DNA of 19,152 nucleotides from Syntrophaceae bacterium CG2_30_49_12 (GTDB taxonomy: Bacteria > Desulfobacterota > Syntrophia > Syntrophales > CG2-30-49-12). The position numbers and the translations under genes are program-made. Shown in pieces: positions 14,744 through 19,152 of this stretch; the stretch's first letter is position 1, and the number at the start of each line of letters is the position of its first letter. The stretch spans positions 133-19,284 of the forward strand of contig MNZP01000156.1 in the NCBI GenBank assembly GCA_001873675.1, written 5' to 3'. The notes beneath the pieces were generated by a model, which was not told the origin of the DNA, made no database searches, and saw nothing but the letters and a program-made list of their open reading frames with translations.

Positions 14744-14771
14744 TATGATATAATTATTAAATTATATCATA
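14744..14771. promoter_or_regulatory. 28-bp palindrome with an extended -10 motif on both strands
   Basis: TATGATATAATT (14744-14755) and AATTATATCATA (14760-14771) are perfect complements around ATTA. Each arm reads TG-A-TATAAT outward-in, an extended -10 box: plus strand 14746-14754, minus strand complement of 14761-14769. The minus-strand copy could drive lpxC with a leader of about 90 bases. No T-run follows, and the stem is pure A/T apart from one pair, so a terminator is unlikely. The rest of the 260-bp gap (14665-14924) shows no convincing gene. Confidence 0.4.
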
Positions 14772-14924
14772 AACGTAACATATTAAAAACACAGGCTTTT
14801 TATTTACGTACTGTTTATCCTTACAATCAAAATAAAGAAGAAATTTTCATTACTTGTGTTAGAGGCGACACACTTTTTAAAAAGCACTTATTTACAACTA
14901 TCCACCATGCTTCAATTACTCTCT

Positions 14925-15458
14925 TTAAGAACCGCGATAAAACCTTTCCTTTTCGCTATAGATACAACCGCAATATAACTGTCTATACATCATAAGCTCC
15001 CGGGAAATTTTTGTTCCTTCTGCCCAGCCTTCTCGAAAGTCGTGATAATGGAACTTTAACCCGTAGTCTTTTGCCAGGCTCTCTCCAATAGTTTTAATCG
15101 TTTCATGATCTTGAAACTTACTGTAGATCAGGGTTGTTGTAAATGCTTCAAACCTTTCCGCCCTTGCAACATCAACCGTATATTTTAAACGCATCCAATA
15201 GCAATACCGGCATCTATCTTTTTCCCTAAAGGCAACATTTCTAAGAAAATCTTCTATATTATATTCATCCGTCCAGATGACCTTTAACCCTTCTTTATCG
15301 GCATACTCTTTCAAGGTATCGAGGCGTCTCTTATATTCGAGATAGGGATGGATATTGGGGTTATAAAATAGCCCACAGACATCATACCCATCGTGTTTTA
15401 ATATATTTAGGGGATATATTGTACAGGGGGCACAGCAGATATGTAATAGAATCTTCAC
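14925..15458 (-). CDS. queH: Epoxyqueuosine reductase QueH
   Basis: QueH catalyses the last step of queuosine synthesis, reducing epoxyqueuosine to queuosine at position 34 of tRNAs with GUN anticodons. It is the non-B12 alternative to QueG. The 177-aa protein has the family's cysteine sets: ICCAPC at the N-terminus (C8, C9, C12), DRCRYCYW (C83, C86) and YCGCIYSE (C163, C165). These bind an iron-sulfur cluster and an adjacent iron. TLIYSKFQDHETI and FHYHDFREGW are also characteristic. It starts three bases after the ruvB stop, with AAAGGTGAAG as ribosome site inside the end of ruvB, so it belongs to the yebC-ruv operon. Confidence 0.93.
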   Translation of the reverse strand: MKILLHICCAPCTIYPLNILKHDGYDVCGLFYNPNIHPYLEYKRRLDTLKEYADKEGLKVIWTDEYNIEDFLRNVAFREKDRCRYCYWMRLKYTVDVARAERFEAFTTTLIYSKFQDHETIKTIGESLAKDYGLKFHYHDFREGWAEGTKISRELMMYRQLYCGCIYSEKERFYRGS

Positions 15459-15461
15459 CTT

Positions 15462-16508
15462 TCAATCCCATTGAGAGAGGAGGTCCCTCTGGTTTGACCC
15501 TATCCATGTTTTTCCAAAATGCTCATAGGCCATCTTTGTGGCAATTCTTCCCCTTGCCGTTCTTTGGAGATAACCTTCCTGGATCAAATATGGTTCATAG
15601 ACATCTTCAATCGTGGTCTTTTCCTCACCAATGGCAGACGATAGATTGTCAATCCCCACAGGCCCCCCGTTAAACTTGTCAATTAACGTCAATAATATCT
15701 TTCGATCCATGTGATCGAATCCCCTGTGATCTACTTCCAACATTTCAAGGGCATGAATAACAACTTCTGTATCAATTATCCCCTCTGCCTTTACCTGAGC
15801 AAAATCTCTCACCCTTCTCAAGAGGCGGTTTGCTATTCGGGGAGTTCCACGTGAACGCCGTGCCATTTCGTGAGCTCCTTCTTCATCGAGGTTAATGGAC
15901 AATATCTTTGCCGATCTTTTGATAATAACGGAAAGCTCGGAAGGTGTATAAAACTCTAATCGGAAACTCATACCGAAGCGATCACGCAGGGGTGAGGTCA
16001 GAAGTCCGGCCCTTGTTGTCGCACCTATTAATGTAAACTTTGGTATTTCTAATTTCATCGAGCGTGCTGCCGGTCCCTGACCGATGAGGATATCCAGATG
16101 ATATTCTTCCATGGCCGGGTATAATATCTCCTCGACAACATGAGAAAGTCTGTGGATCTCGTCAATGAAGAGGACATTATATTCATTTAGGTTGGTCAGG
16201 ATTGCTGCCAGATCCCCTGGCCGTTCAATCACGGGACCTGAGGTTACTTTAATATCGGCTTCCATCTCTCTGGCCACAATGTAGGCAAGTGTGGTTTTCC
16301 CAAGACCGGGAGGGCCGTATAGAAGAACATGTTCAAGCGCCTCGTTTCTCTGCTTTGCAGCTTCGATAAAGATAGAGAGGTTATTTTTCATCTTTTCCTG
16401 CCCCACGTACTCCGCAAAGTTTTTCGGACGGAGAGAAAACTCGTAACCTCTTTCCTCTCCAATACCCGCGGGGGACAAGAGACAACCCTTCTTCGTTACA
16501 AGGTTCAT
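15462..16508 (-). CDS. ruvB: Holliday junction branch-migration ATPase RuvB
   Basis: RuvB is the hexameric AAA+ motor that drives branch migration of Holliday junctions together with RuvA. Walker A GPPGLGKT is at residues 65-72, Walker B LFIDE at 113-117, sensor GATTR at 162-166 and the arginine finger R175 in SPLRDRFG. The C-terminal winged helix includes DHRGFDHMDRKIL and the GPVGIDNLSSAIGE motif. At 348 aa it is of standard length. An AAAGGATG precedes the start. It lies 82 bases after ruvA; that gap carries a heptamer repeat tract. Confidence 0.98.
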   Translation of the reverse strand: MNLVTKKGCLLSPAGIGEERGYEFSLRPKNFAEYVGQEKMKNNLSIFIEAAKQRNEALEHVLLYGPPGLGKTTLAYIVAREMEADIKVTSGPVIERPGDLAAILTNLNEYNVLFIDEIHRLSHVVEEILYPAMEEYHLDILIGQGPAARSMKLEIPKFTLIGATTRAGLLTSPLRDRFGMSFRLEFYTPSELSVIIKRSAKILSINLDEEGAHEMARRSRGTPRIANRLLRRVRDFAQVKAEGIIDTEVVIHALEMLEVDHRGFDHMDRKILLTLIDKFNGGPVGIDNLSSAIGEEKTTIEDVYEPYLIQEGYLQRTARGRIATKMAYEHFGKTWIGSNQRDLLSQWD

Positions 16509-16547
16509 TAAGGCATCCTTTGTTATAAGCCGTAAGTCAACGATTTA

Positions 16548-16586
16548 TGACGTACGAAGTACGACGTATGACGTACAATGTATGAC
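16548..16586. repeat. Imperfect heptamer tandem repeat between ruvA and ruvB
   Basis: The spacer reads TGACGTA, CGAAGTA, CGACGTA, TGACGTA, CAATGTA, TGAC: five 7-base units plus four bases, with consensus YGACGTA. The ACGT cores also make it weakly self-complementary. No gene fits here, and it interrupts the otherwise tight ruv operon. Confidence 0.65.
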
Positions 16587-16590
16587 AACT

Positions 16591-17199
16591 TCAACCGGCC
16601 AAAATTTTTAGTGTCTTCTTCAGGAGAACATCCAGGGTCAGAACCTCTTTAGATTCATTGAATACCCTATCAAGGATATCTCTGACATTGTGGCTTTTAT
16701 ATCCGAGATTAATCAGGGCTGACATGACGTCTTCTTTCATCAGTTCATCTGCTGTCATCTTACCACCGGGCTCACCCACCACCTCATCTGAGGTGAGCTT
16801 CATTACTTTATCTCTAAGTTCAATGACCAATCTTTGAGCCATCTTTTTCCCCACTCCCGGTATATTCACCAGGCGGCTCAGATTTCCATGAGAAACAGCC
16901 CTGATCAACTCTCTGGCAGAAATACCTGAAAGAATATTCAGGGCCAGTTTGGGTCCAATACCGGTGACCGAAATCATCAACTGGAAGACATCCCTTTCTT
17001 CATTGGTATAAAATCCAAAAAGATTTATTGAATCCTGTTTGACATGGGTATGGATATTCAAGTTAACGTGCTGACCGACGTCGGGAAGCTCATAGAATGT
17101 CGTTAAGGGGACAAATACACGGTATCCTATGCCATGGGCGTCAACGACTACATGGGTTACGTTTTTACAAATTAAGGTGCCGCTTATACGGGCAATCAT
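16591..17199 (-). CDS. ruvA: Holliday junction DNA helicase subunit RuvA
   Basis: RuvA binds the four-way junction as a tetramer and loads RuvB. The N-terminal OB-fold begins MIARISGTLI. Two helix-hairpin-helix motifs follow at about 79-90 (TGIGPKLALNIL) and 111-124 (VNIPGVGKKMAQRL). The last 50 residues form the domain III that touches RuvB (ALINLGYKSHNVRDIL). At 202 aa it is of typical length. It starts 9 bases after the ruvC stop. The ribosome site is weak, so coupling to ruvC is likely. Confidence 0.97.
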   Translation of the reverse strand: MIARISGTLICKNVTHVVVDAHGIGYRVFVPLTTFYELPDVGQHVNLNIHTHVKQDSINLFGFYTNEERDVFQLMISVTGIGPKLALNILSGISARELIRAVSHGNLSRLVNIPGVGKKMAQRLVIELRDKVMKLTSDEVVGEPGGKMTADELMKEDVMSALINLGYKSHNVRDILDRVFNESKEVLTLDVLLKKTLKILAG

Positions 17200-17208
17200 C
17201 TTAGAACA

Positions 17209-17688
17209 TTAAATAGGAGATACCTTTAAAAAGTGTGCATGACAGATGGCGACCGCTAAAGCATCGGAGGCGTCCGGCGGCGGCAATTCGGAAAGATGCA
17301 GAATAGCTTTGACCATATACTGGATCTGGTTTTTTTCAGCCCGGCCATAGCCGACAACGACCTTTTTTATCTCAAGAGGGGTATATTCAAAAACAGGAGT
17401 ACGTTTGTGAGAACCGACAAGAATGGTTATACCCTTTGTTTCGCCCTGTTTTATAAGGCTCTTGACATTTTTCCCATAGAATATATCTTCTATCGCTACA
17501 GCATCAGGGGTTGTTTTTTCTACGACCTCCATAAGCTGATCATATATGGTGACCAAACAGGTCGATAGAGGCGCCCCCTTTGATGGTTTGACCTCCCCGT
17601 ACATGATATTCACAAGTTTATTCTTTTGCTTTTCAACTACACCGTATCCTGTGACCCGAGTGCCGGGATCAATTCCTAATACTCTCAT
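17209..17688 (-). CDS. ruvC: Crossover junction endodeoxyribonuclease RuvC
   Basis: RuvC is the dimeric nuclease that cuts Holliday junctions symmetrically after RuvAB branch migration. It has an RNase H-like fold. The four catalytic acids are visible: D7 in LGIDPGT, E67 in AIEDIFYGK, and D139 and D142 in PPPDASDALAVA. The open frame extends upstream to 17730, but the family begins M-R-V-L-G-I-D-P-G, so I use the ATG at 17688 (159 aa). No strong ribosome site is seen for either start. It lies directly after yebC, in the common yebC-ruvC-ruvA-ruvB order. Confidence 0.96.
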   Translation of the reverse strand: MRVLGIDPGTRVTGYGVVEKQKNKLVNIMYGEVKPSKGAPLSTCLVTIYDQLMEVVEKTTPDAVAIEDIFYGKNVKSLIKQGETKGITILVGSHKRTPVFEYTPLEIKKVVVGYGRAEKNQIQYMVKAILHLSELPPPDASDALAVAICHAHFLKVSPI

Positions 17689-17732
17689 AACTCTGTTATC
17701 ATCAGTCAGCAAGCAGCCATCAGCCCCCATCC

Positions 17733-18503
17733 TTAAAGACGGGAAAGGGAAGCTTCGCTTAATTTTTCCATGACATTATCGGGTATATCAAAGTTGGCAT
17801 AAACATTCTGTACATCGTCATTATCTTCAAATTTTTCCATAAGCTTGAGCATCTGTTCCGCTTTTCCCGTATCTAACTTGACCGTGTTCTGTGGAATCAT
17901 GCTAATCCGCGCTTCAATATATTTAAGTCCCTGACTATCAAAGACTCTCTTGACATCTTCAAATGATACAGTATCTGTAATAACCTGCAAATCGCTTTCT
18001 TCTTCCCTCACATCCTCCGCGCCTGCTTCAATGGCTAATTCCACCAATAGATCCTCATTGACGGCTTTTTTATCAAATACAATGCTTCCCTTCTTTTTAA
18101 ATATCCAGGACACGCAACCATTCTCACCAAGATTTCCCCCATATTTTACCAAGATATGTCTGATTTCCGCTACGGTTCTGTTTTTATTGTCCGTCATCGT
18201 TTCTACTAAAACAGCCACACCACCTGGGCCATATCCCTCATAAGTAACTTCCTCATAATTCGCAGCGCCATCTCCTTCACCAACAGCTTTTTTAATCGCT
18301 CTGTCAATATTATCTTTTGGCATATTTTCTTCCCTCGCAGCCATAATCGCCTGCCGCAGGCGCGCATTTCCTTCTATATCGGCGCCGCCAAGCCTTGCTG
18401 CCAGGGTTATTTCCTTAATTAGTTTTGTGAATATTTTCCCGCGTTTTGCGTCTACTAACCCCTTTTTCCTCTTTATTGTGCTCCATTTAGAATGACCTGA
18501 CAT
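17733..18503 (-). CDS. yebC: YebC/TACO1-family protein
   Basis: YebC proteins are widespread cytoplasmic proteins. Some act as DNA-binding transcriptional regulators, and others help ribosomes pass polyproline stretches; which applies here cannot be read from sequence. The family start MSGHSKWSTIKRKKG is clear at 18503, with CAGGGAG about ten bases upstream. The longer open frame to 18560 is not used. Further conserved blocks are KIFTKLIKEITLAAR, ENMPKDNIDRAIKKA, YEGYGPGGVAVLVE, TDNKNRTVAEIRHI and GCVSWIFKKKG. At 256 aa it is slightly longer than the usual 240-250. It is the first gene of the yebC-ruvCAB-queH unit, downstream of the rRNA terminator. Confidence 0.95.
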   Translation of the reverse strand: MSGHSKWSTIKRKKGLVDAKRGKIFTKLIKEITLAARLGGADIEGNARLRQAIMAAREENMPKDNIDRAIKKAVGEGDGAANYEEVTYEGYGPGGVAVLVETMTDNKNRTVAEIRHILVKYGGNLGENGCVSWIFKKKGSIVFDKKAVNEDLLVELAIEAGAEDVREEESDLQVITDTVSFEDVKRVFDSQGLKYIEARISMIPQNTVKLDTGKAEQMLKLMEKFEDNDDVQNVYANFDIPDNVMEKLSEASLSRL

Positions 18504-18570
18504 ACGGCCATGTCTCCCTGAAAGTCTTGGTATTTTTAAAAATACATAGCATAAAGGCAACTCTTTTGTA

Positions 18571-18602
18571 AAATAAAAAACCCCTCCGCAATCGAAGGGG
18601 TT
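18571..18602 (-). terminator. Intrinsic terminator of the rRNA operon
   Basis: Read on the minus strand, AACCCCTTCG-ATTG-CGGAGGGGTT forms a 10-bp stem with one G-T pair and a 4-base loop, followed by TTTTATTT. It lies just after the 5S rRNA and before yebC. Confidence 0.9.
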
Positions 18603-18610
18603 AATTTTAT

Positions 18611-18727
18611 TCCCGGCAGCTTCCTACTCTCCCACACAGTCACCCATGCAGTACCATCGGCGCTAGAGAGCTTAACTTCCGTGTTCGGAATGGAGACGGG
18701 TGTATCCTCTCCGCTATCGCCACCGGA
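18611..18727 (-). rRNA. rrf: 5S ribosomal RNA
   Basis: On the minus strand the sequence runs from TCCGGTGGCGATAGCGGAG to a 3' end at about GGAAGCTGCCGGGA. It includes the universal CCGAACACGGAAGTTAAGC block of loop B/C and GGGAGAGTAGG near the 3' side. The ends pair as the closing helix (CCGGTGGC / GCTGCCGG, imperfect). Length is about 117 bases; the exact ends are uncertain by a few bases. It lies about 70 bases downstream of the 23S gene with no tRNA between them. Confidence 0.93.
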
Positions 18728-18794
18728 AAATGCATCATCTAAATAATACAATTACATATCATGAATGTAAGCCTATGCGATATATATAAAATAT

Positions 18795-19152
<358 letters not shown>

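Noticed and set aside
14732..14995. 87-codon plus-strand frame between lpxC and queH
   Set aside because: It starts at TTG with a poorly spaced GGGAGGT, runs through the AT palindrome and antisense into the end of queH, and shows no recognisable motif. Probably chance in AT-rich DNA.
16548..16586. Short repeats considered as a CRISPR array
   Set aside because: Units are 7 bases, contiguous and have no spacers; nothing else in the window looks like repeat-spacer structure.
18536..18751. 71-codon frame across the 5S rRNA
   Set aside because: It is the 5S gene and its terminator read as protein.

Overview
The window looks like chromosomal DNA of a Gram-negative, anaerobic bacterium, most likely a Desulfobacterota / 'Deltaproteobacteria' member of the Syntrophales-Syntrophobacterales kind. 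This is inferred from gene content, not from a database search. The clues are an LPS gene (lpxC), the linked cmk / rpsA / sppA set, a yebC-ruvC-ruvA-ruvB-queH operon, a menaquinone-type ubiA-ubiX-ubiD cluster, a 3-hydroxyacyl-CoA dehydrogenase, and a tungsten-type aldehyde:ferredoxin oxidoreductase next to a 2-oxoacid:ferredoxin oxidoreductase.

Layout. 1-75: truncated end of a small inverted-repeat element. 76-933 (-): 3-hydroxybutyryl-CoA dehydrogenase. 1204-4587 (+): overlapping ubiA-ubiX-ubiD genes for prenylation and decarboxylation in (futalosine-type) menaquinone synthesis. 4697-5365 (+): cytidylate kinase. 5362-6259: a non-core stretch holding two related mini-elements (5362-5605 and 6068-6181) around a small divergent 2[4Fe-4S] ferredoxin gene. 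6260-10676 (+): aor-korA-korB-korC, a ferredoxin-linked aldehyde/2-oxoacid module. 10812-13459 (+): rpsA (six S1 domains) and sppA. Convergent to these (-): a 101-aa protein made of a Cys-rich N-terminus and a sigma-70 region 4.2 helix-turn-helix, overlapping the end of lpxC. 14925-18503 (-): queH, ruvB, ruvA, ruvC and yebC, transcribed yebC first. 18579-19152 (-): terminator, 5S rRNA and the 3' end of a 23S rRNA gene.

Main points of interest. (1) A family of short elements with 15-bp terminal inverted repeats (GTAACTACTCAGGTT). The copy at 6068-6181 is flanked by a perfect 8-bp target duplication, GAATAGCA. The copy at 5362-5605 carries a broken N-terminus of a 'four helix bundle' (23S rRNA intervening-sequence type) protein whose start codon appears to have changed from ATG to ATA, followed by three consecutive perfect hairpins with 3-nt loops. 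The copies look like MITE-like derivatives of a four-helix-bundle-gene element. (2) The usual cmk/rpsA neighbourhood is split by the redox module, and two of these elements lie at the cmk side of it. (3) A stand-alone sigma region 4.2 protein with five cysteines. (4) A palindrome upstream of lpxC that carries an extended -10 motif on both strands. No CRISPR array, phage or complete transposase gene was seen.
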